From: Apilactobacillus kunkeei
Lineage (GTDB): Bacteria > Bacillota > Bacilli > Lactobacillales > Lactobacillaceae
Direction: 5' to 3'
Length of the DNA stretch: 52,062 bases
Assembly: GCF_001308195.1 (NCBI RefSeq)
Contig: NZ_JXDF01000027.1
Location: forward strand, 1 to 52,062
This document shows, in pieces, positions 26,393 to 34,777 of this stretch. A program made the translations under genes and the position numbers. Each line of letters starts with the position of its first letter. The first letter of the stretch is position 1. The notes beneath the pieces are model-generated. The model worked only from the letters and a program-made list of their open reading frames with translations. It was not told the origin of the DNA and made no database searches.

Positions 26393-27680
26393 CTTAATTT
26401 TCCCACTTCACTTAGGCCAACTAGCTGGTGCTCATTGGTTCACCGCCATGCTTGGTTTCTTATGTACAGGAGTGGTATTACCCTTACTATCAGTTCTAGC
26501 CATCAGTGTGACTCGTTCAAAGGGTGTCTATGACATTGGAACCCCACTGGGATCAACATTTGCATTGGTATTCATGGTATTAATCCACGCTACCATCGGA
26601 CCTTTATTTGGTACCCCTCGTACCGCTACCGTTCCTTTTGCAGTCGGTGTTCAACCATTACTACCAAGTAACTTTATGCACTATGGTTTGCTAGTATTCT
26701 CATTTCTATTCTTTCTAGCCGCATTCCTTCTTTCATACAAGGAATCATCAATCATGGCTAGTGTTGGTAAACTATTGAACCCTATCTTTTTAGTATTACT
26801 ATTCGTAGTATTCTTCTTGGCATTTCTACATCCAATGAGCTCAGCAGGTAGCCAACCGGTCACCGCAGCTTATCAAAGTGGATCATTCTTCAATGGTTTC
26901 TTGGAAGGTTACAACACCATGGATGCCCTAGCCGGACTTGCCTTTGGTGTTACTGTCGTAACCGCCGTTAACCAACTTGGTAAGACTAACCCACTTAGCA
27001 ACGCCAAAGTAACTGCCAAAGCCGGTTTCCTAGCCGAAGCACTAGTCGGATTAATCTACGTTGTCCTAATCTGGTTGGGTGCCACTACCCTAGGTCATTT
27101 CAAGGCATCAGCAGATGGTGGTGTTGCCTTTAACCAATTAATGACTTACTACCTAGGTGCAACTGGACACGCACTACTAGCCACACTACTAACCCTTACA
27201 TGTCTAACTACTGCGATGGGATTAGTTGCCGCATTCGCCCAAGATTTCCACAAACATTTCCCAGCATTAAGCTACGTTCAATGGTTAGGACTAATGTGTG
27301 CCGCATCATTTCTAACTGCTAACTTTGGACTAGATACCATCATCCAATGGTCAACTCCAATGCTAATGTTTTTATACCCATTCGCAATGGTATTAATCCT
27401 ACTATCAGTATTCTCACCACTATTCAAACGTGATTCAGTCGTCTACTTCTGGGTCGTATTATTAACCACTGTGCCAGCATTGATGGACATGCTAGCATCA
27501 TTTCCACCAGTCGTATCACAAAGTGCATTTGCCAAAATGGTCGGAAACTTCCAACAAAGTTATCTTCCATTGGCATCAATCGGAATGGATTGGGTACCAT
27601 TTGCGGTCGTAGGTTTACTACTTGGCCTAATGTGTCACTGGTACAAAAATAAAAAATATTTACAAACCGTTACAGACTAA
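26304..27680 (+). CDS. brnQ: Branched-chain amino acid:cation symporter, copy 1
   Basis: 458 aa, LIVCS (BrnQ) family, 12 membrane helices. Family segments: [28 protein letters not shown] at the N-terminus (the unwound ion-binding helix), [19 protein letters not shown] near 203-221 and [17 protein letters not shown] near 300. Imports Leu, Ile and Val with Na+ or H+. RBS AAAGGAG is about 8 nt before ATG. Controlled by the upstream Ile T-box. Closely similar to the second copy at 28844, a tandem duplication separated by one unrelated gene and a second T-box. Confidence 0.95.
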   Translation: [458 protein letters not shown]

Positions 27681-27696
27681 CGTTTAAACAAACAAT

Positions 27697-27729
27697 CAGA
27701 GTTGAGCGAAATGTTCAACTCTTTTTTTA
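27697..27729 (+). terminator. Terminator of brnQ copy 1
   Basis: AGAGTTGA / TCAACTCT hairpin with eight T. Confidence 0.9.
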
Positions 27730-27775
27730 TTGTTCAAGAGTGATAACATACTTAAGTAAGAAAGGAAGTGCTATT

Positions 27776-28429
27776 TTGAACAGTAAAAAAGTAATCATTT
27801 CTGTTATATCAATTGTTGCTGTTTTAATCCTAGGAACAGTGGCGTTTGCATCCGTTAAACATAACGATCAAACCCATAATACTGCTGAATCAAGCAGCTC
27901 AAAGGCAACAAGTTCTACTGTATCAACTAGCAGTAGTTCATCTTCTATGTCATCTAGTTCAAGCAGCAAAAAAGAAACTGCTAAGAAAAAAGAACAACCA
28001 AAGCAATACTCTATTCCAATTCCTGCTAGTCCAATCTACAAACCAATCACCCATGATTTCTACGGTGACTGGTACTACGGTAATCAAGCCAAGATTCAAG
28101 TCGGCGACTACATCTTTAGAGGTGATCATCCAACCGACCCAGTATCTGGTCCAGGTCCATTGGTAATGGAAAGATACCGTACAACTAACGCCGTGTACAT
28201 CAGATCATTATATGAAATCAACACATACTGGCCTGCTACACTTAAGGTTAATGGTGATGAAAGTTATAATGTCATGGTCACAAGTAACGCCGACAAGTTC
28301 ACTGATTTCAAGATCTACACATCGGTTCCTACCAAGCAACCAATTAAGGAATACGTCTTTAAACAAAGTCATCCTGAATTAGTAGACAAGAAATTCATTT
28401 CTACCGATGAACTAGATTCTCTAAAATAA
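27776..28429 (+). CDS. Membrane-anchored exported protein with Ser-rich linker
   Basis: 217 aa from TTG at 27776, which follows AAAGGAAGTG; an upstream ATG at 27740 has no site. One N-terminal helix (KVIISVISIVAVLILGTVAFA) anchors the protein; about 45 residues of Ser/Thr/Lys linker follow; residues about 85-217 form an extracellular domain with YKPITHDFYGDWYYGNQAKIQVGDYIF. I do not recognise the domain; similar small anchored proteins of lactobacilli are unassigned. It lies between the two brnQ units but has its own start and no shared terminator with them. Confidence 0.72.
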   Translation: MNSKKVIISVISIVAVLILGTVAFASVKHNDQTHNTAESSSSKATSSTVSTSSSSSSMSSSSSSKKETAKKKEQPKQYSIPIPASPIYKPITHDFYGDWYYGNQAKIQVGDYIFRGDHPTDPVSGPGPLVMERYRTTNAVYIRSLYEINTYWPATLKVNGDESYNVMVTSNADKFTDFKIYTSVPTKQPIKEYVFKQSHPELVDKKFISTDELDSLK

Positions 28430-28432
28430 AAT

Positions 28433-28461
28433 TTGACTTTCATAAATTTTGCTGATATATT
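28433..28461 (+). promoter_or_regulatory. Promoter of the second brnQ T-box transcript
   Basis: TTGACT (28433-28438), 17 bp, TATATT (28456-28461), with an extended TGA just before the -10. Confidence 0.8.
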
Positions 28462-28467
28462 TTTTAT

Positions 28468-28748
28468 ATTCAATAAATCAGTTTAAAAAAGCGATGAAAA
28501 AGCAGAGTAACAATTCGGCTAGTTCAAGAGAGTTCCTACTTTCTGGAAACGGGATAACTACTAAATTGCGAAAGTATCTTTGGAGCTATATACCGAAATC
28601 CGTTGGAGAGTAACGTATATTGGGTACACCCATTACAGTGTTAGCGTATGTTAGTACGTGAAGTGGCTAGACTATTTGTCTAGCAATTAAAGGTGGTACC
28701 GTGCACAAAGCACCCTTGGTTCAATACGAGCTAAGGGTGCTTTTTTAT
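28468..28748 (+). ncRNA. T-box leader, tRNA-Val type
   Basis: Specifier loop: 5' GAGTA, 3' GCGAAA-GTA-T followed by CTTTGGAGC, giving the Val codon GTA at 28574-28576. AAGAGAG is present in Stem I. T-box AAAGGTGGTACCGTGC is at 28689-28704; terminator GCACCCTTGG / CTAAGGGTGC plus T run at 28709-28746. The same register of GAAA-specifier-N-CTTT as in the first T-box supports the reading. Val starvation should induce the second BrnQ. Confidence 0.92.
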
Positions 28749-28774
28749 TGCTTTAAAAAAAGGAGATGATGGTT

Positions 28775-28798
28775 ATGAAAAACGTTGTGAGTAGTTAG
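28775..28798 (+). other. Possible 7-aa leader ORF after the Val T-box
   Basis: AAAAGGAGATGATGG then ATG at 28775: MKNVVSS followed by TAG. Two adjacent Val codons in a Val T-box transcript are notable. The Shine-Dalgarno is as good as that of BrnQ itself, yet lies about 80 nt earlier. Function unknown. Confidence 0.3.
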
Positions 28799-28843
28799 CA
28801 CATATAACAAATCAAGAACACAATTATTAAAGGAGCGCTTATT

Positions 28844-30226
28844 ATGCAAGACGAAATCAAAGACATTAATACAAAACCATTGTCAATCAAACAATATCTA
28901 ATCATCGGTTCAATGCTATTCGCACTATTCTTCGGTGCGGGTAACCTAATCTTCCCAATTCACTTGGGTCAATTATCAGGTGCCAACTGGGTACCTGCCA
29001 TGCTAGGTTTTCTAGCTTCTGGGGTATTATTACCACTACTTTCAGTTCTATCAATCAGTATCTCTCGTGCCAAGGGAGTATACGACATTGCCAAACCACT
29101 GGGACCAGTATTTGCAATCATTTTCTTGGTATTAGTTCATTCAACATTGGGACCATTGTTTGCCACACCTAGAACTGCCAGCGTTAACTTCACAGTTGGG
29201 ATTCAACCATTCATCCCTGATCACTACATCAAACTAGCAATGTTTATCTTCACCGCACTATTCTTCATTGCTACATTCTATCTATCATATCGAACATCAA
29301 GTATCATCGATAACCTAGGTAAGATTTTAAACCCATTATTCTTGGCACTATTGTTCCTAGCCTTCTTATTGGCATTCTTACATCCAATGGGTGCTGCTTC
29401 AGCACAACCAGTTACCCAAGCTTACCAACACCAATCATTCTTCAATGGTTTCTTGCAGGGTTACAACACCATGGATGCATTGGCAGGATTAGCCTTTGGG
29501 GTTACCGTTGTTTCCGCTGTTAACCAACTAGGAAAGACATCTCCTAAGTCAAATGCAAAGGTAACTGCCAGAGCCGGTCTAATCTCCGAAGCATTGGTTG
29601 GAATCATCTACATCATCCTAATCTGGATTGGTGCCACTTCATTGAACCTATTCAAGATTAGTACCGATGACGGTGGAACTACTTTCAACCAATTCATGGG
29701 TCACTACTTAGGAATTACCGGCCACGCCTTACTAGCAACATTGATGACTCTAACCTGTGTTACCACAGCCGTAGGACTTGTTGCTGCGTTCGCCCAAGAT
29801 TTCCACGAACACTTCCCTCGTTTCTCATACCACCAATGGTTAGCATTTAACTGCTTCGTATCATTTATCATTGCAAACGAAGGTCTATCACTTATCATCA
29901 CTTGGTCAACTCCAGTATTGATGTTCCTATATCCATTTGCGATTGTATTAATCATCCTAGCATTATGCTCACCACTATTTAACAAGGATAGAAACGTTTA
30001 CCTATTCACCATTATCTTTACTCTAATCCCAGCATTCTTCGATATGTTGGCAGCCTTTCCACCAGTTATCTCAAACATCTATTTCATCCGTGCATTAATC
30101 AATGCGGAACAAAAGATTTTACCGTTTGCCTCAATTGGTATGGACTGGGTAATTCCAGCTATCGTTGGTGCCATCATCGGATTAATCATATACAAGACTT
30201 CCGGTCATAAGGAAGCCAAAATTTAA
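28844..30226 (+). CDS. brnQ: Branched-chain amino acid:cation symporter, copy 2
   Basis: 460 aa, LIVCS family, 12 helices. It shares long blocks with copy 1 ([55 protein letters not shown] versus [14 protein letters not shown]). RBS AAAGGAG is about 8 nt before ATG. Its leader T-box reads a Val codon whereas copy 1 reads Ile, so the two copies probably answer to different starvation signals and may differ in substrate preference. Confidence 0.95.
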   Translation: [460 protein letters not shown]

Positions 30227-30233
30227 TAAAAAC

Positions 30234-30267
30234 TTAACGGCTATCCATTGGGGGTAGCCGTTTTATT
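30234..30267 (+). terminator. Terminator of brnQ copy 2
   Basis: AACGGCTA / TAGCCGTT hairpin followed by TTATTT. Confidence 0.8.
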
Positions 30268-30318
30268 TGTGTTGAAAAGTGCTAAAATAAAGTTGTATAA
30301 ATTACGTGGAGGCGCAAT

Positions 30319-30963
30319 ATGAAAAAATTATCAATTATTGGATTTGCTTTATTAGCAGTTGTAACACTTAGCGCATGTTCAAATTCCAAGACCAAGCAAG
30401 AAGCGGATCAATCAACTAAACCCACTAAGTACGTTAAATTAATAAACGAAAACAACCAAACTAAACTGGTCACTAAAAAAGGTAGCATTACTTTCTACAA
30501 GACCTATCGTGGTACTAGCTACGATAACAATGGTAAGAAACGTTTCGACATGGTTCTATACAGTTTCAAAGCCACTAACAATTCAGATAAGATGTTAACC
30601 GCTGGCCAAATCGTAAACAACACTAAACTACTAGCTTCAGCCAAGGTTGATGGTAAGGACAAGAAGCTAGATCAACCACTTGCCTACTCATCTGCTTACA
30701 CCAACAAGAATGCCAATGAACAAGCCAAATTGAATCGCTATGAACAAAGTTGGGAAAACGAACCAATTCGCCCACATCAAACAATTATCATAACTAGTCC
30801 AGATGCCTTTCAATTGGTCGATAAAGGTAACAACGAAGATATGCTGGTAGTTACTCAAGACAACTACACTAAGAAATCCGTTATCAGTCAAAAGCACAAC
30901 AAACTATCACTATCACAAATTCACGCTAAGAAAGTTAATAAAGCTATCGACATCGTGAAGTAA
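30319..30963 (+). CDS. Lipoprotein with Ig-like domain (possibly DUF5067-like)
   Basis: 214 aa. Signal with lipobox LSAC, Cys at 20. After a Lys/Thr linker, a beta-rich domain shows VLYSFKATNNSDKMLTAGQI, the pattern of telokin/Ig-like lipoproteins that describe 'normal force' between a peptide strand and substituents. RBS TGGAGGCG before ATG. Role unknown; DUF5067 assignment is from general resemblance only. Confidence 0.72.
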   Translation: MKKLSIIGFALLAVVTLSACSNSKTKQEADQSTKPTKYVKLINENNQTKLVTKKGSITFYKTYRGTSYDNNGKKRFDMVLYSFKATNNSDKMLTAGQIVNNTKLLASAKVDGKDKKLDQPLAYSSAYTNKNANEQAKLNRYEQSWENEPIRPHQTIIITSPDAFQLVDKGNNEDMLVVTQDNYTKKSVISQKHNKLSLSQIHAKKVNKAIDIVK

Positions 30964-31002
30964 TAAAAAAACGTTGAGAAATTAATCTCAACGTTTTTTA
31001 TT
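30964..31002. terminator. Bidirectional terminator
   Basis: AACGTTGAGA / TCTCAACGTT with T tracts both ways, between the convergent lipoprotein and LemA genes. Confidence 0.92.
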
Positions 31003-31017
31003 TTTGCGTATATATAA

Positions 31018-31629
31018 TTAGAAGTTAACTGATGGTGCGTTTTGAGCGTTTGAATCAGCTGTGAAGTAGTTAACCTTCTTGTGACCAGTCATTCCAGCAA
31101 CAATTGAACCTGGGAACTTAACAATCTTGTCATTGTAAGCCCTAGCTGCTTGGTTGTATCTGTTTCTTTCAACACTGATACGGTTTTCACTACCTTCTAG
31201 TTGAACCATTAATGTTTGCATGTTTGAGTTAGATGCAAGGTTTGGATATGCTTCCTTGATTGATCCAACCAAGATGTTCAATGAACGTTCTTGAGTATTC
31301 AAGGCGTTTACCTTATCGGAAGTTGAACTGGCATTATTGTATTGGTTCTTGGCGTTGTAGTATTGAGTACGCGCCTTAGTAATATCGCTGTATACTGATT
31401 TTTCTTGTTTTTGTTGACCCTTAACGGCGTTAACCAAGTTAGGGATTAAATCAGCACGACGTTGTAGGACTGTTTGGACTTGACCTAATTGTTCTTCAAC
31501 GCCTTGTTCACTGGTAGCCATGCTGTTAGCAGACTTGATGAAGCCACCAATTAAAGCAAATAATAAAACGACAACAACTGCTAGTGAAATGAACCAGCCT
31601 TTTTTATAAAATGGTTTATTTTCAATCAT
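31018..31629 (-). CDS. LemA family protein
   Basis: 203 aa. One N-terminal helix (GWFISLAVVVVLLFALIGGFI) then a helical extracytoplasmic or cytosolic domain with the family core VEEQLGQVQTVLQRRADLIPNLVNAVKG and LEGSENRISVERNRYNQAARAYNDKIVKFPGSIVAG. Function is not established; LemA proteins commonly pair with TPM-domain proteins, as here. RBS AAGGAG, 16 nt after the TPM gene. Confidence 0.93.
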   Translation of the reverse strand: MIENKPFYKKGWFISLAVVVVLLFALIGGFIKSANSMATSEQGVEEQLGQVQTVLQRRADLIPNLVNAVKGQQKQEKSVYSDITKARTQYYNAKNQYNNASSTSDKVNALNTQERSLNILVGSIKEAYPNLASNSNMQTLMVQLEGSENRISVERNRYNQAARAYNDKIVKFPGSIVAGMTGHKKVNYFTADSNAQNAPSVNF

Positions 31630-31645
31630 AATTTATCTCCTTAAT

Positions 31646-32479
31646 TTAAATTGAGGAACCTCCGCCCCCAAAGTTTCCGCCGCCTCCAGACGAGCTAAAT
31701 CCACCTGATGAACCACCTCTGGAGTTACCTAATCCGCCAAGCAATGCTCCTAATAAGAAGGTATCTCCGGAATCATAGCGACCACCGCCACCACCATTTC
31801 GGTGGTTATCGTCGTCATCACCATTACTTTTTATCACCCAGATGGCAGTTCCGATAATAACTAAAATAACTATCACCAATAATATTCCAGCCAATTTATT
31901 ATTATGGTTTTGTGATACTTCTGCTTTGGCTTCATTTAAAGATTTATTAGCATAACGTTTATCCAAAATTGATGCAACTTGGTTAAAAGTATTTTGTAGA
32001 CCTTGATTAATCTCATCATTATTATTGGACTTTAATAATGATTTATTGGCCTGTAAAATCTGATTGGTAGTAGCATCGGGTAGGATGTCTTCTACCCCGT
32101 ATCCGGTGGAGATACGGACATTGTTCTTACCACCGTTTTGGGCAAATAGGATTAATACCCCATTATCCAAACCTTTCTTACCAAACTTCCATCTAGCATT
32201 ATCTAGCAAGCTATCTGAATAGCCATCGATATCCTGATCCCCGGTACTTTTCACGGTCATCACGACAATTTGAGGCTGTGTTTTAGTTTTTTGATATTCT
32301 TTTTCTTTATTAATTACCAATTGTTTTGTCTTATCAGTCAATATATTGGCATAATCATCAACAACATACTCTTTGGTAGGTGTTGGATTGGTGCTTTCCG
32401 CGTGGGTTGTAATTGGCACAAACCACATTAAAGCAACCAATGGCAAGACAATCGAAGCCAGCCATTTCAGTCTTTTCAA
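31646..32479 (-). CDS. TPM-domain membrane protein (YgcG-like)
   Basis: 277 aa from TTG at 32479, preceded by CGAGGAG; a TTG at 32515 also opens the frame but has a poorer site. Signal peptide, then TPM domain (EYVVDDYANILTDKTKQLVINKEKEYQ; DNGVLILFAQNGGKNNVRISTGYGVEDILPD). One helix (LLVIVILVIIGTAIWVI) and a Gly/Ser-rich tail ending GGGNFGGGGSSI, as in this family, follow. Related TPM proteins act in quality control of membrane complexes, but role in lactobacilli is unknown. First gene of the pair with LemA. Confidence 0.9.
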   Translation of the reverse strand: MKRLKWLASIVLPLVALMWFVPITTHAESTNPTPTKEYVVDDYANILTDKTKQLVINKEKEYQKTKTQPQIVVMTVKSTGDQDIDGYSDSLLDNARWKFGKKGLDNGVLILFAQNGGKNNVRISTGYGVEDILPDATTNQILQANKSLLKSNNNDEINQGLQNTFNQVASILDKRYANKSLNEAKAEVSQNHNNKLAGILLVIVILVIIGTAIWVIKSNGDDDDNHRNGGGGGRYDSGDTFLLGALLGGLGNSRGGSSGGFSSSGGGGNFGGGGSSI

Positions 32480-32604
32480 TCTATCTCCTCGCTTTCCCCT
32501 TCTGATTAGCTTCAATATTACATAAATCCATATTAATAGTAAAGTTTTTTATTTTCGCAAAAATGATTATAATAGATATATAAATTCAAGTCAGGAGTTT
32601 TCAA

Positions 32605-33777
32605 ATGGACGCTATTGAATTGGGAAAAGATAAAGCCCAACAATTAAATAAATTCATCGAATTAGCTACACAATGTATCGATGACAATAAAGGAGACGAC
32701 GCCATTTCTTTACTAAGCTCTGCTATCTCACAATACCCAGCAGGGGTTATGACTACTGAAGAAATCGAAGGAAAAATTCCAAGTCGTTCTGAAATTTTAA
32801 CTAAACTAGGAATTATTTTTACAGAATCCGGCTCATCATTAGATCCAACCGGAGTACATCTATTTCAACAAGCAATCTTATACGATAGCAAGTACGTGGC
32901 TGCCAACTATTACTTAGGTAAAATCCTAATGAATAACGGCAACATTGCCGAAGCAAACGAACTAATGGAACGCGCCTTGAACAACAGTGTTGAAGGCGAT
33001 CGTTTCTATGGTCCAGCTCAAAAGGCAATCGAAGAAATGACCGATATGACTGACAGCAAGGATCCAATCTTTGCTACCGACTACCTTATCGGTCAATCAA
33101 TGTCACACGCTCTAATCGATAGTCCCATCGGAACATTCAAGAAGATGAGCTTTGACAAGATTGAAAACAAATACGATGCCAATGTTCAAATGTTTCCAAC
33201 CGATGCCACTACCGAAAAGCTAAACGGCATTCGTGAATTCAACTCTAACCACGGGTTTGAACAAACCAGCTTCGAAGAGTTCCTACCAGCCCACCTACCA
33301 TTGTTCGAAGAACACAATCATCTTTCATTAATGCTAGGCGAAGGGTATACCCTAATCGACATGGGAGCGGAAATTTATGACGTTTGTGGTCTAAACATCG
33401 AACCTCAATTGACGTTTACATTCTACAAACTAATTAATAATGAAACAAACTGCTACTCATACCTATTATTAGCCGGTAAGAGTCCATTGGAATTAAAGGA
33501 TCGACAACTAAGCGTAGACGAAAAATTTGAATACGACACCCGTATTTTTGACGTCTACAAAAATAAAATTTTCTTTGATTCGGACAATATGATTAAGTTC
33601 TCTCTTGCACTAGCCAAGGACTATTTCAATGATGATATTACATTGGATAACATCAAAAACAAGTCCATCAACGGTGTTAAGGATGAAACATTTAACCAAT
33701 TACTAGAAATTCATGATGACTTCAACATCAACGATTCACGTGTTCGAATCATCATTGATACAGATATCAAAGCATAA
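32605..33777 (+). CDS. Cytosolic protein with TPR-like N-terminus, unknown function
   Basis: 390 aa. Residues about 10-150 are helical with tetratricopeptide-like pairs, the clearest being GVHLFQQAILYDSKYVAANYYLGKILMNNGNIAEANELMERAL. The C-terminal 240 residues are acidic and mixed alpha/beta (LPLFEEHNHLSLMLGEGYTLIDMG) with no family I recognise. No signal or membrane segment. Monocistronic, divergent from the TPM operon; RBS CAGGAG before ATG. Confidence 0.75.
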   Translation: MDAIELGKDKAQQLNKFIELATQCIDDNKGDDAISLLSSAISQYPAGVMTTEEIEGKIPSRSEILTKLGIIFTESGSSLDPTGVHLFQQAILYDSKYVAANYYLGKILMNNGNIAEANELMERALNNSVEGDRFYGPAQKAIEEMTDMTDSKDPIFATDYLIGQSMSHALIDSPIGTFKKMSFDKIENKYDANVQMFPTDATTEKLNGIREFNSNHGFEQTSFEEFLPAHLPLFEEHNHLSLMLGEGYTLIDMGAEIYDVCGLNIEPQLTFTFYKLINNETNCYSYLLLAGKSPLELKDRQLSVDEKFEYDTRIFDVYKNKIFFDSDNMIKFSLALAKDYFNDDITLDNIKNKSINGVKDETFNQLLEIHDDFNINDSRVRIIIDTDIKA

Positions 33778-33778
33778 T

Positions 33779-33812
33779 AAAAAAGCTACCAATAATTGGT
33801 AGCTTTTTTTGT
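33779..33812. terminator. Bidirectional terminator
   Basis: AAAAGCTACCAA / TTGGTAGCTTTTTTT between the TPR-like gene and pnuC, convergent. Confidence 0.92.
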
Positions 33813-33817
33813 GATTA

Positions 33818-34570
33818 TTAAGCGTCAGCTTCCACTTTTTCAGCGTAAGCTTGTTCTTCCTTCATTAAACGTTTCTTTTCGCGTTCGTTGAACCATGGAG
33901 AAACAGTGAAGGCTAGGATATCGTTAGCAACGTAAATTGCTGAGTTAACAAACATCGCAAGAGTTGCTGATCCTTCTCTGAATGTGATGAACCATAGAAC
34001 GACTTGGGCTAGACCTGAAGCTAACCACCAGAAGTATTGGTTGTTGTAACGTAGGAAACAGATGATTCCGGCAGTTAAACAAACAGCAAAACTAAAGGCA
34101 TCGTAGAATGGACGTGGTTCATTAGTAAGTGCTTTGATTGCGAAACCAGAAATTAGGTAAACCGCTAGAGTGAAGATAATTGAAATTGCCCAACTCTTAG
34201 CAGTGAACTTTCTAATCTTAGAAACCATGTTAACGTTCCAGTCTGTACTCAATAGAACTGGAATATCTAGTGTAATAACGTATGCTAATTGTTCACCGAT
34301 ACTTAAGTAGTTCTTTGCTGAGAAACCAACAATGATGAAACAAATTGCTGATAGAATTCCCAACACCCCGTTAACTGACTTAGCAGCGTTAATTGCAAGG
34401 ACACATAGTACCCCTAAGGTAGTACCGATGAAAGTTAAAATTGAAAGCCATGTAATTGGTGCATTTACCAATGTCATAACTTGAGCACCTAAACTAAAGA
34501 AGAATAAGTAGTAATTTTGTTGTGGCCAACCCTTTAGTTGGTGGGCCAAAAATTTAAAATAAGCTGACAC
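33818..34570 (-). CDS. pnuC: Nicotinamide riboside transporter PnuC
   Basis: 250 aa with 7-8 membrane segments. Family features: WPQQNYYLFFFSLGAQVM, NGVLGILSAICFIIVGFSAKNYLSIGEQLAYVITLDIP, and the C-terminal WW/RYNNQYFWWLASGLAQVVLWF segment of the binding core. Facilitates uptake of nicotinamide riboside for NAD synthesis. GTG start; its RBS ATAGGGG is inside an 11-bp inverted repeat arm whose partner lies 110 nt upstream, so access to the ribosome may be controlled. Confidence 0.93.
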   Translation of the reverse strand: MSAYFKFLAHQLKGWPQQNYYLFFFSLGAQVMTLVNAPITWLSILTFIGTTLGVLCVLAINAAKSVNGVLGILSAICFIIVGFSAKNYLSIGEQLAYVITLDIPVLLSTDWNVNMVSKIRKFTAKSWAISIIFTLAVYLISGFAIKALTNEPRPFYDAFSFAVCLTAGIICFLRYNNQYFWWLASGLAQVVLWFITFREGSATLAMFVNSAIYVANDILAFTVSPWFNEREKKRLMKEEQAYAEKVEADA

Positions 34571-34577
34571 AATGAAA

Positions 34578-34708
34578 ACCCCTATCTCTATATTTGGAAC
34601 CTAAAATATGTATGCATACAATATATAGTGTTCTTTCTTAAAAACAACACTATATATACTACCATGCTCAATATTTTTTGCAAGGGTCTCAAAAGTCGAG
34701 ATAGGGGT
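34578..34708 (-). repeat. Nested inverted repeats upstream of pnuC
   Basis: The outer arms ACCCCTATCTC (34578-34588) and GAGATAGGGGT (34698-34708) are perfect 11-bp inverted repeats; the arm near the gene contains the pnuC RBS. An inner perfect 12-bp inverted repeat, ATATATAGTGTT / AACACTATATAT, is at 34621-34657. Candidate promoter TTGCAA with TAGTAT at 16 bp lies inside the element on the minus strand; if used, the distal arm would not be transcribed. It could be an RBS-sequestering leader, a repressor site or a small MITE-like insertion. Confidence 0.6.
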
Positions 34709-34777
34709 CAAATTACCGAAATTACAGTAATAATTAAATATTAAATTTTTTATTTTTATTTTTGAAACTATCTGTGG

